Assembly (NCBI GenBank): GCA_031367325.1
Contig: JANLPQ010000027.1
Coordinates: forward strand, 1-64,000
DNA length: 64,000 nt
Source of the DNA: JAAFIP01 sp031367325
GTDB lineage: Bacteria; Pseudomonadota; Gammaproteobacteria; Burkholderiales; Burkholderiaceae_C
Direction: 5' to 3'
Each line of letters opens with the position of its first letter. Within the stretch, counting starts at the first letter, position 1. This document shows, piece after piece, positions 17,048 to 25,212 of the stretch. The translations under genes were made by a program, and so were the position numbers. The notes under the pieces were generated by a model, which saw only the letters and a program-made list of their open reading frames with translations, did not search any database and had not been told where the DNA came from.

Positions 17048-20000
17048 CTAAATCGACTTACGCTGTGCGAATTGTTCAAGCTCAGCCAGCGTGGGCTCTA
17101 GCTGCTGTGCAATCACTTCTATTTGGGTAGTAGCCTTGTGCGCTAGCAGGCCGCGCTGGCAAGATTGCTCTAGGCTGTGGCATGCATCGGCTACGCCCTT
17201 AGCGCCTATATTGGCCGCAGCGCCTTTTAGCGCATGCGCCGCCAGCGACAGTGCCTGGCTGTCGTCTTGGCTTAGTGCATCACGAATAGCTTGCATGCGT
17301 GATGGTGCATCTGCTATAAAAAGCGCAATCACACCATGCGTCATGCTCAGGTCGGCATCATCAAACGCTTTGAATTGATCTAGCTGTGCCCAGTCTATGG
17401 TGGATGCTGCGGCGGATTCGGGTGTTTGGCTAGGTGTGTTTTGCGCTGCGGCATCGTTTGCGGTGTAGGGTGCTGTGTGAGGTGCTGTGTGGGGTGAATT
17501 GACAATCAAGTTTGACAACACGCTAGACAGCTCATCAATGCGTAGCGGCTTGGGCAAAAAGCCTTGCATGCCAGCCTCCAGGCAGCGCTGGCGGTCTTCT
17601 TCCAGCACCGAGGCTGTCAACGCAATAATGGGTGGCGTGGCGTTACCGTACTGGGCCAGTAGCTGGCGCGTGGCGGCATACCCGTCCATCACCGGCATGT
17701 TGGCGTCCATCAAAATGGCAGCGAAGGGATGCGCGCTGGTTTGCGCCGCTAGTGACTGCGCCACCAAGGCAATGGCCTCTTGTCCGTTGGTGGCGGTGGT
17801 GCCTTGGTAGCCCAGCTTTGCTAGCATGGCCATGGCTACTTTCAGATTGATAGCGTTATCGTCTGCTACCAAGACGCGTTGGTGCTTTGAGATGACTGCT
17901 GGTTGCTGCGGCGGGGTTGCGCGGGCTGCCAGCATCGTAGTGCTGGCACCTACCAGCGCATCAAACAGTTGGGAGGGTCGATAGGGTTTAAGCAAAACCG
18001 CATCAAACAGTGTGGCCACTTCGTGCGTGGGGGCCATACCCGACGTGAGCAACACGATGCGGGCATGAGGCTGTGTTTGGCGTAAGGATTGTGCCAAAAC
18101 AGGCCCGTCTATGTCCGGCATGTGTATCTCCGTTAGCACCACGTCGACGCGGTGATCGGCAAGCCAGTCTAGTGCGGGCTGGGCACGCTCAAACAACACG
18201 GTGTGCATGCCCCAGTGCTGCACTTGCTTGTTCAAAATACGCAAGTTCAGTGCAGCGTTGTCTATCAGTACTGCGCTTAGGCCATTTAAGCTGACCATAT
18301 GAAAACTAGACGATTCCGAAGGCTCCATGGTGTCCGAATAGCCCAACCGCGCCGTAAACCAAAAGGTAGATCCTTCGCCTGGCGCAGACTCTACCCCTAC
18401 CGTGCCGCCCATCACATGGGCCAATCGCTTACAGATAGCCAAGCCTAAGCCCGTGCCACCATAGCGTCGCGCAGTAGACGCGTCGACTTGCGTGAATGAC
18501 TCGAATAAAGCGGCTTGTCTGTCTTGTCGAATACCAATACCCGTGTCTTTAACACTAAATTCCAGCAGCGCATTTTGGCCTGCTGCAAAGTCTTCCTGTA
18601 CTTTGACGGTGATGACGATTTTTCCTTGCTCGGTAAATTTAATCGCGTTGTTGATAAAGTTCAGCAGCACTTGGCGCAGTCGCGTCACATCGCCACGCAC
18701 CCATTCGGGCACGTCGTTGCCTACATCAATCAGCAATGGCAAGTTTTTCTCGCGCGCGCGGCTGGACGCCATGTCGCAGGCTTCCTCCATCGTGGTGAGT
18801 AAATTTAGTGGCTCATTTTCCAGCTCCAGCTTGCCAGATTCAATTTTAGAAAAATCCAGAATATCGTTGATCACGCCCAGCAGCTGGTCGCTGGACACGC
18901 GCATGGTGTGCACATAATCTTTTTGCTCGTGGCTAAGCGGCGTATCTGAGAGCAGGGTGGTCATGCCCACTACGCCGTTTAATGGCGTGCGAATCTCGTG
19001 GCTCATGGTGGCTAAAAAAGATGCTTTGGCGCGCGCGGCCAACAAGGCCTCTTCACGCGAGGCCTCAAGCTCTTGGGTGCGCTGGGTAACCCGCTCTTCT
19101 AAATGCTCGTTGGCATCCTGCAGGGCAGCGGCTTGCTGCTCAATCTCAAGCCGTTTTGACACGATTTCCAGCGCACTGTTGTGCATGGCGGCTGACAGCG
19201 TGCGCACCTCGGCAATTTTGGCACTGCGCTGTACTTGGGGCACTTGCCCTTGGCCCAATTCTGCAGCAGCCTGCGTAAGGCGCGCAAACCTGCGGCTTAG
19301 GCTGTAGGCAAACAAGGTGGCGGCCAGCGCGCCCAGCACCAGCACCGCTAAAGTGACATACACCGACTGCTGAATCGACTTGCGCGTCTCGCCAGCAAAG
19401 TCTTCGTCCGGCGCTGCCACAATCATGGTCCACTGCAGGCCTTGCGACTTGCCAAAGGGGCGCACCGCTGCAATCAATTTGTCACCCTGCGCTGTGTTCA
19501 GGTTAGAGGGTAAATTTAAACTGGCAGCAGCAGGCCCTGTGTTTTTTTGTTGCCCTAATGCTGTTAAAGCGGCATAGGCTTGGCGCATCGTAGCGTTGTT
19601 ACTTTCATCAGGCCGCAAGCGTATTAGCTTGCCGCCTTCTGATTTAAATAAATCCCCCGGTGTAGAGCTGGCTACCAAATAGCCTTGCTCATCAATCAGC
19701 ATAGCCACACCATTAGCGCTAATTTTTTGCGCTTGTAAGCGCTGGGTGAGTGCCTTTAAAAATAAGTCTGCACCCACCACACCGGTTACCGTGCCATCAG
19801 CGCCATAGACGGGCTGGGCCAGCGTGATCAGCAATTGCCCAGTGGATGCCGATGGGTACACGGCAGTAAAGGTACGATTTTTTTGGCTGATGGCAGCTTG
19901 GTACCACGGGCGCTGGCGCGGGTCATAGGCTGCTGTTTCGGGTGGTAGCTCTGCGCTGCGGTCTAGCGCTTGCAGTGCGGTGAAATAGCGTCTTCCCACG

Positions 20001-20476
20001 GCATCGGCAGGTTTCACATGCACCTTCACGCTGTCTTGGGTAATGCCTGCTATCTGCTGCACCCCATAAAAATCGCCTTGCGCCGTGCCAAAGTACAAGA
20101 ACGACACATCCGGCAGCATGCGCGTAAGGGAAAAAGCCAGCGACTCAAAGGTTTGCGGTGCCGCCATCAATGCTTGCACTTGCTGGGTTTGCTCAGGTGT
20201 GGGCAACGGACGCAGCAGGCCGTTGAGTAGCGAATGCGCTTGCAACAAATGATTTTCAGTGTCCAGCTGCACGCGGTAGGCTACGTCGCTGATAATTTTG
20301 TTGGACAGCTTGTCTACGTTTTGTAGCGTGCTGGTGTACATCAAACCGCCCACCAAGCCCGCGGGCAACAGCGCAAACACCAGCAAGCTGCAAATCAATA
20401 TAGTGCGCAGCCGCCAAGCGGGTGCGGGTTTAAGGTGGGGTGCAGTGGGTGATGTGGTGGGTGGGGTGGTGGACAT
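17048..20476 (-). CDS. Hybrid sensor histidine kinase (Cache-HAMP-HisKA-HATPase-REC-REC-Hpt)
   Basis: Membrane-bound unorthodox sensor of 1142 residues. It has a first transmembrane helix about 25-48, a large periplasmic double-Cache region to about 345, a second helix, HAMP, a coiled coil, and a HisKA box with phosphorylatable His near residue 492 (SHEIRTPLNG). The ATPase domain follows with GTGLGLAI near 672. The first receiver domain reads LTEIHMPDIDG near 782, with Glu where the phosphorylated Asp should be. The second receiver is intact (LMDANMPVMDG near 922, with PIIALTAS and FLPKP). The C-terminal Hpt domain has AAHALKGAAANIG with His near 1081. A phosphorelay through REC2 and Hpt is expected. 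The LuxR-type regulator at 22964 is a plausible but unproven partner. The Cache domain suggests a small-molecule ligand. Confidence 0.93.
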   Translation of the reverse strand: MSTTPPTTSPTAPHLKPAPAWRLRTILICSLLVFALLPAGLVGGLMYTSTLQNVDKLSNKIISDVAYRVQLDTENHLLQAHSLLNGLLRPLPTPEQTQQVQALMAAPQTFESLAFSLTRMLPDVSFLYFGTAQGDFYGVQQIAGITQDSVKVHVKPADAVGRRYFTALQALDRSAELPPETAAYDPRQRPWYQAAISQKNRTFTAVYPSASTGQLLITLAQPVYGADGTVTGVVGADLFLKALTQRLQAQKISANGVAMLIDEQGYLVASSTPGDLFKSEGGKLIRLRPDESNNATMRQAYAALTALGQQKNTGPAAASLNLPSNLNTAQGDKLIAAVRPFGKSQGLQWTMIVAAPDEDFAGETRKSIQQSVYVTLAVLVLGALAATLFAYSLSRRFARLTQAAAELGQGQVPQVQRSAKIAEVRTLSAAMHNSALEIVSKRLEIEQQAAALQDANEHLEERVTQRTQELEASREEALLAARAKASFLATMSHEIRTPLNGVVGMTTLLSDTPLSHEQKDYVHTMRVSSDQLLGVINDILDFSKIESGKLELENEPLNLLTTMEEACDMASSRAREKNLPLLIDVGNDVPEWVRGDVTRLRQVLLNFINNAIKFTEQGKIVITVKVQEDFAAGQNALLEFSVKDTGIGIRQDRQAALFESFTQVDASTARRYGGTGLGLAICKRLAHVMGGTVGVESAPGEGSTFWFTARLGYSDTMEPSESSSFHMVSLNGLSAVLIDNAALNLRILNKQVQHWGMHTVLFERAQPALDWLADHRVDVVLTEIHMPDIDGPVLAQSLRQTQPHARIVLLTSGMAPTHEVATLFDAVLLKPYRPSQLFDALVGASTTMLAARATPPQQPAVISKHQRVLVADDNAINLKVAMAMLAKLGYQGTTATNGQEAIALVAQSLAAQTSAHPFAAILMDANMPVMDGYAATRQLLAQYGNATPPIIALTASVLEEDRQRCLEAGMQGFLPKPLRIDELSSVLSNLIVNSPHTAPHTAPYTANDAAAQNTPSQTPESAAASTIDWAQLDQFKAFDDADLSMTHGVIALFIADAPSRMQAIRDALSQDDSQALSLAAHALKGAAANIGAKGVADACHSLEQSCQRGLLAHKATTQIEVIAQQLEPTLAELEQFAQRKSI

Positions 20477-20595
20477 AAATGCGCGGGTTTTGGTCTTGTC
20501 CTATCGTAAACGCATTATCAACAGCATCGTGTTCAGATACTGCTTGTCATCGTCAAGATGCGCATTTTTCTTATTTTTTAAAACTTTTAGCTAAG

Positions 20596-20612
20596 CTTGT
20601 AAATGTTACAAG
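20596..20612. repeat. Short inverted repeat
   Basis: CTTGTAA and TTACAAG around ATG, in the gap between the divergent end of the sensor-kinase promoter region and the second metalloprotease gene. No T-run follows, so it is more likely a protein-binding site or chance than a terminator. Confidence 0.4.
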
Positions 20613-20688
20613 CGCTTGTGCTTGGCACTAGGCCGGGTTGGCCTGTGCGATTTAAGTACGACGCTATGCTACGCCGTTGTCTGCAGGG

Positions 20689-22608
20689 CTAAGACCGTGG
20701 CGTTGTCACCCGCACGGCGTTGATGCCGTCGGACAGGCTGAATTCATAGCTGCCGCCTGCGGGCAGCTGGCCCATAGGCAGTGTGGCGCTACCGCCTTCC
20801 AGGTCTTGCGCCAAGTTCGAGCGCTGTGCGCCGACGTGGGTGACAGTGAGGTAAGGGTAGGTCACGTGGTCCCAAGTCAGGCGCAGCATGCCGCCTTGTT
20901 CGTTGATTTGCACTTGCGGTTTGGCGCTAGCGGCGGTTTGTGTTTTGGCGGTTCCGCTGTTGGCGGTTTTGTCTGCAGTGGTGGCGTTAACCTTGGTTGC
21001 AGTTTGCATCATCACTGCGCCGTCTTTAACAATCGACATACTCAAAATTTCACCGGGGTGCGGGATGCTAAATCCAAAGTGCTGCTGCGTGCTGTCATGG
21101 TCTAGCACTTTGCTGGCAAAACGGTACTCTAGCGTGCCTTGGGCAGCTGTGACGATGCGCAGGGTGTAGGGGCCGTCGGGCAGCAGTTTGGGTTCGCCAT
21201 AAAACGATTTGATCGGCTTGAGCTGTGCTTTGCCTGCTGCAATTTGCCCGCTGATCAGCAACAGGTCTTGCGGGCCAGTGACTAAAGGCGCGGCTGTGGC
21301 CACACGCAGTTGCGCGTCCGCAGGCGATAGGTGCACCTGAATTTTGCGGTAGTTGTAGTCAGAAAATGTATCGCCTGCGCAGTAGCTCATGATGTCGTGC
21401 CTTGCTGTGTTGCGTGGGTCTATAAAAGTTCTGTTGGGTGCGTTGTAGCCCCAAACAAACCGGCTGCCAGCACCTAGCTGGGCGTTGGCATAGGGGTACT
21501 GCGGGTCTGGGCCTGCAGGGTTACCGCAGGGCGCATGCACTAGGCTAAGGTTATGACCCAGCTCATGCATGATGGTCTCTAGTACAGCAGCTGCGTTAGT
21601 GACATCAAACCCTACTGTCGCAATGCCCGGTACGTAACCCATGCCAGCCAAGCCATAGGTTTGCTTGGGCAGGGAGCCGTAGTAGTACGACGTGTTGGGG
21701 GCATTCTCTAAGATATGTAATGCGTTGATTTCATTCAGCAGTTTGCTAAAAGTTGTATCCCAGTCAGCGGCGGTGGTGGGTAATACCGTAACACCTTTGG
21801 CCGTGTAAGTGGCATGTGTTTGCTGGGTGACACTGACCGCAGGCATGCGCGCTTGGATGTAGCTGCTGGCATTAGGCACCCTGCCTGTAGCACCTGCTAT
21901 TTGCACTGGCACCACCACAAAATTGATGGCCACGCCGCCGCCCACGCGGGGGTTGATGGTGCTGGCGCTTTGGCCATTAGGCAAGCTGGCCACAAGCCGT
22001 AGGCCAGTTTTGACTAAATTTCCTGGCAGCATCGCAGTGTATGAATCGGTAAAGCTAGGCACCACAGGCACGCCAGCGGGCAAGGCGCTAGTGGGCGGTG
22101 TGAGCGTAATGGTCTGCACCAGTTGACCGGCGTTGGTTTGCACTTGCAAGCTGCCCACGGGCTTAGCCTCGGCGGGATTGTTAGTGGTGACGTTCACTTT
22201 GATTAGCACGTCTTTACCAGCTACCAGCACCAGTGAGCTGTCACCACTGTTAAACAGCAGCGACTGTGCCAGCTCAATGTTGGCAATAACTGCTGACGTA
22301 GTGGCACCGGGAGCTGGTGGAGGCGTAGACGCAGGTGGTGTTGGAGCGGGTGTTACTGGAGCTGGGACTGGGGCCGGAACTGGAATCGGGGCCGGAACTG
22401 GGGCTACAGGCGCGGTCGTAGGGGTAGTGGCTGGTACTGCGGACGGCGGTGCCGTGGCGACAGGGCCAGGCGCAGGTGCTGGCGCTGGCGCTGGCGTTAT
22501 GTCTGCCGAGCCACCCCCACCACAGCCTGCTAGTACCCAAGCACACAATAAAGCTTGGGACAGAGCGAGGCTAGCTGTATAAGAAGTTGAGTTTTTCAAG
22601 GTGGGCAT
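20689..22608 (-). CDS. Metzincin-like zinc metalloprotease lipoprotein B
   Basis: 639-residue paralogue of the protein at 14574. The signal ends in WVLAGCGGGG, followed by a long Pro/Ala/Thr/Val low-complexity linker (about residues 35-105). The catalytic region has HELGHNLSLVH near residue 346, then APCGNPAGPDPQYPYANAQLG and the Met-turn HDIMSYC. The whole C-terminal half aligns with protein A, including FSDYNYRKIQVHLSP and the final beta domain (LAQDLEGGSATLPMG). The two genes share orientation and lie on either side of dodecin and the sensor kinase, so they arose by duplication followed by insertion, or by transposition. Export to the cell surface and peptidase activity are inferred from motifs. 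Confidence 0.87.
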   Translation of the reverse strand: MPTLKNSTSYTASLALSQALLCAWVLAGCGGGGSADITPAPAPAPAPGPVATAPPSAVPATTPTTAPVAPVPAPIPVPAPVPAPVTPAPTPPASTPPPAPGATTSAVIANIELAQSLLFNSGDSSLVLVAGKDVLIKVNVTTNNPAEAKPVGSLQVQTNAGQLVQTITLTPPTSALPAGVPVVPSFTDSYTAMLPGNLVKTGLRLVASLPNGQSASTINPRVGGGVAINFVVVPVQIAGATGRVPNASSYIQARMPAVSVTQQTHATYTAKGVTVLPTTAADWDTTFSKLLNEINALHILENAPNTSYYYGSLPKQTYGLAGMGYVPGIATVGFDVTNAAAVLETIMHELGHNLSLVHAPCGNPAGPDPQYPYANAQLGAGSRFVWGYNAPNRTFIDPRNTARHDIMSYCAGDTFSDYNYRKIQVHLSPADAQLRVATAAPLVTGPQDLLLISGQIAAGKAQLKPIKSFYGEPKLLPDGPYTLRIVTAAQGTLEYRFASKVLDHDSTQQHFGFSIPHPGEILSMSIVKDGAVMMQTATKVNATTADKTANSGTAKTQTAASAKPQVQINEQGGMLRLTWDHVTYPYLTVTHVGAQRSNLAQDLEGGSATLPMGQLPAGGSYEFSLSDGINAVRVTTPRS

Positions 22609-22963
22609 AGGTTTTATACGGTCGGTAAGTTATTTAATTAAGCACTGTTTAAGTTTGCTATGGGTACAATAATGTAAAACTTTAATATTCTCCGATATCC
22701 CTGTGGCGTGCGGCGATAAATGTCAAAAACTTAATTAAAACACATGCTATTTATTTAATAGCTCGTAGAGATTATCCTACGTGCTGTAACTCTTTAAAGG
22801 TATGTGAACAGGTATAGTTTTAACGCGGTTTTTGATGCGTAACAACAACATAATTCTAAAGTATTTAAGTTTGCTGTAAATTTGGTGAAAATTTTCAAAT
22901 TAGCGCGCAAGAACGGTGGTGCAGCGTGCACAGAAAAAAAGTAACTTTAAAAAACGCCAAAGC
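22609..22963. other. Divergent promoter region
   Basis: About 355 A+T-rich bases between the metalloprotease B gene (minus) and the response-regulator gene (plus). It must contain both promoters. Several TTAATTAA-like stretches are present but no promoter pair is convincing enough to place. No RNA gene recognised. Confidence 0.4.
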
Positions 22964-23608
22964 ATGCGCATATTAGTCATTGACGATCACCCTTTGTTTG
23001 GTGCCGGATTGGTAGCTGCAGTTCAGCAGCAGGCTTACGACGTGGGTGTGGCAGTGCAATTGGCCAGCGCCACGTCGCTAGAGCATGGGCTAGAAGTGGC
23101 GCTGCAGTTTGGACCTGATGTGCTGCTGCTGGACTACCACTTACCAGACACCTCGGGTTTGCAAATGCTGCAAGTGTTTGCATCACGCTTTCCGTGGACT
23201 GCACGGGTGGTCATGTCGGGCGATGAACGGCCCGAAGTAATAGCTGCGGTGCGTGCCAATGGGGCCAGCGGATTTATATCTAAAACTGACCCTGCAGAGG
23301 CAGTATGGCAGGCGCTGCAAGCTATCGCTGCAGGGCATGAGTGGTGGACGGGTACTAAGCAAGATACGGTGCAGGGGGTGGCCCAAAGCACGGTAGACTT
23401 CAAAAACAGCGCCGACCAGCTAACACCTAGGCAATCGCAAGTGCTGCGTTACATCGGACAAGGCCTGTCTAACAGTGAGATTGCAGCAGCGTTAGCCATC
23501 ACCGAGCGAACAGTCAAGCAGCACATGAGTGATTTGCTAGGTAAAACTGTCACCACTAACCGCGATACCTTGTTGCAAGCTGCTCGCAGTAAAGGCTGGC
23601 TGCTGTAA
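22964..23608 (+). CDS. LuxR/NarL-family response regulator
   Basis: Two-component transcription regulator of 214 residues. The receiver domain has the acidic pair IDDHP at the N-terminus, the phosphoacceptor Asp near residue 57 (LLLDYHLPD), VVMSG and the conserved Lys in FISKTD near 108. The C-terminal LuxR-type helix-turn-helix reads LTPRQSQVLRYIGQGLSNSEIA then ERTVKQHM. ATG 22964 starts directly at the receiver; a GTG at 22916 would add 16 basic residues. It may serve the hybrid kinase at 17048, which ends in an Hpt domain, but the two genes are separated by metalloprotease B. A repeat and terminator follow. Confidence 0.92.
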   Translation: MRILVIDDHPLFGAGLVAAVQQQAYDVGVAVQLASATSLEHGLEVALQFGPDVLLLDYHLPDTSGLQMLQVFASRFPWTARVVMSGDERPEVIAAVRANGASGFISKTDPAEAVWQALQAIAAGHEWWTGTKQDTVQGVAQSTVDFKNSADQLTPRQSQVLRYIGQGLSNSEIAAALAITERTVKQHMSDLLGKTVTTNRDTLLQAARSKGWLL

Positions 23609-23643
23609 TGTTGTAGGTACGTTAGCGTGACGCTCTTAATTTA

Positions 23644-23681
23644 ATAGCTGCTTGAGCAGGATTTACTTGGGTTGACAGCCT
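23644..23681 (+). repeat. Dispersed repeat, long form
   Basis: ATAGCTGCTTGAGCAG (23644-23659) followed by GATTTACTTGGGTTGACAG and CC. It has the same arrangement as at 14466, repeat then terminator, with the linking bases also alike (TAAAATGCATAAAAAAGCAC). Confidence 0.9.
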
Positions 23682-23690
23682 AAAATGCAT

Positions 23691-23719
23691 AAAAAAGCAC
23701 GCTCCCAGCGTGCTTTTTT
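23691..23719. terminator. Bidirectional intrinsic terminator
   Basis: Perfect 13-bp arms, AAAAAAGCACGCT and AGCGTGCTTTTTT, around a CCC loop. It serves the response regulator from the left and the aminotransferase from the right. Confidence 0.93.
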
Positions 23720-23746
23720 GAAGTGCGCAACCGCACAGACAGTGGG

Positions 23747-24943
23747 CTACATCACCTTAGCAATACTAGCGCAAACATAGTCGATGTTCTTGCTGTTGAG
23801 TGCCGCCACACACATGCGGCCCGTGTCGGTGCCGTACACGCCAAACTCGTTGCGCAGGCGCACCATTTGGTCTTTGCTCAAACCGCTGTAGCTGAACATG
23901 CCGATCTGCGTGGTGATAAAGCCCATATCGGCTTTCACGCCAGCAGCCTTAAGTTTTTCTACAAAAGCGCTGCGCATGGCTTTGATGCGCACGCGCATCT
24001 CGCCCAGCTCGGCTTCCCACATCGCGCGCAGCTCGGGGGTGTTCAGCACGTTGGCACATACCGTGGCACCGTGGGTAGGTGGGTTGCTGTAGTTGGTGCG
24101 AATAGCGATTTTTAGCTGGCTCATCACGCGGTCGGCTTCTTCTTTGCTTTCGCAGGCTACCGACAAAGCGCCAACGCGCTCACCGTACAGACTAAAGCTT
24201 TTGCTAAAGCTGGTAGAGACAAAAAAGTTCAGGCCTGCAGCGACGAATTTTTGAATAACCGCGCCGTCCTCAGCAATGCCGTAACCAAAGCCTTGGTAGG
24301 CCATGTCCAAGAAAGCCACCAAATTTTTTGCCTTGACGGCAGCGACAACCTGGTCCCAGTCTGCTGCGGTAATGTCGTAGCCAGTAGGGTTATGGCAGCA
24401 GGCGTGCAGCACGACGATAGTGCTAGGCGCAGCGGCGTTGAGCGCGGCCAGCATGGCAGGGAAGTTGACGGTGCGGGTGGTGGCGTCGTAGTAGGCGTAG
24501 TTCTCTACCGTAAAGCCTGCGTTGGTAAACAGGGCGCGGTGGTTTTCCCAGCTGGGGTCGCTGATCAGTACCTTGCTTTGCGGGTAGAGTTTTTTCAAAA
24601 AGTCTGCACCCACCTTCAGTGCGCCGGTGCCGCCTAGGCCCTGCACCGTGGCCACACGGCCTGATTTAACAATGTCTGAATCTGCACCAAAAACTAAGGC
24701 TTTGACAGCGCTGTCGTAGGCTGCGATACCGTCAATAGGCAGGTAGCCGCGCGGTTTAGGGGCCGCAGCCATGGCGGCTTCGGCGGCTTGCACGCATTTG
24801 AGCAGGGGTAGCTTGCCATCGTCACCAAAATATACCCCTACGCCCAGGTTGACTTTGGCGGGGTTCGGGTCGGCGTTAAATTGCTCGTTAAGACCCAAAA
24901 TAGGGTCGCGGGGGGCCATTTCTACGGTGCTAAACATGCTCAT
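23747..24943 (-). CDS. Aspartate/aromatic amino acid aminotransferase
   Basis: PLP enzyme of 398 residues in the AspC/TyrB branch, transferring the amino group between aspartate, tyrosine or phenylalanine and 2-oxoglutarate. Family landmarks are VNLGVGVYFGDDGK near the N-terminus, VQGLGGTGAL, LHACCHNPTGYD, the DMAYQGFG loop, SFSKSFSLYGERVG with the PLP-binding Lys, and a conserved Arg in GRMCVAALN. ATG 24943 has AAAGAG eight bases upstream and matches the usual N-terminus; the frame can be extended to 25069 but that would be encoded by a hairpin repeat and is rejected. AspC versus TyrB cannot be decided by eye. Confidence 0.92.
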   Translation of the reverse strand: MSMFSTVEMAPRDPILGLNEQFNADPNPAKVNLGVGVYFGDDGKLPLLKCVQAAEAAMAAAPKPRGYLPIDGIAAYDSAVKALVFGADSDIVKSGRVATVQGLGGTGALKVGADFLKKLYPQSKVLISDPSWENHRALFTNAGFTVENYAYYDATTRTVNFPAMLAALNAAAPSTIVVLHACCHNPTGYDITAADWDQVVAAVKAKNLVAFLDMAYQGFGYGIAEDGAVIQKFVAAGLNFFVSTSFSKSFSLYGERVGALSVACESKEEADRVMSQLKIAIRTNYSNPPTHGATVCANVLNTPELRAMWEAELGEMRVRIKAMRSAFVEKLKAAGVKADMGFITTQIGMFSYSGLSKDQMVRLRNEFGVYGTDTGRMCVAALNSKNIDYVCASIAKVM

Positions 24944-24982
24944 TTTTTTGCTCTTTCGACGGGGGGTTAAAGGCGGACTTCC

Positions 24983-25143
24983 GGACGCGAAGGGCGCTAA
25001 GGTTGCGCGAAGGACGCGAAAAAGAAAAAACCAAAAACAATTCAAAAAATAAAAAATCTCCAAAGGCAAATTTAAATATTTTTGTATTCATTTTGTATCT
25101 TCTTTTTCGCGTCCTTCGCGCAACCTTCGCGCCCTTCGCGTCC
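24983..25143. repeat. Large imperfect inverted repeat (44-bp arms)
   Basis: Left arm 24983-25026 and right arm 25100-25143 are reverse complements with one mismatch (T/G), separated by 73 A+T-rich bases. Each arm is itself built of units like GCGCGAAGG and ACGCGAA. It lies between the divergent aminotransferase and uvrB genes and would form a very stable hairpin or cruciform. It resembles the CGCGAAGG-type repeats scattered in many proteobacterial genomes; a miniature mobile element is possible. Confidence 0.92.
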
Positions 25144-25212
25144 AAAATGTATTAATCTATACAGTTAATCAATATTTTACCGGGGACTGCAACCCAAAAG
25201 AGCAAACAAGCC

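Noticed and set aside
24944..25069. N-terminal extension of the aminotransferase
   Set aside because: The extra 42 residues would be encoded by one arm of the inverted repeat and do not fit the family; ATG 24943 has a good ribosome-binding site.
25144..25212. LexA/SOS box upstream of uvrB
   Set aside because: No CTG-N10-CAG type sequence is present in the short upstream stretch.
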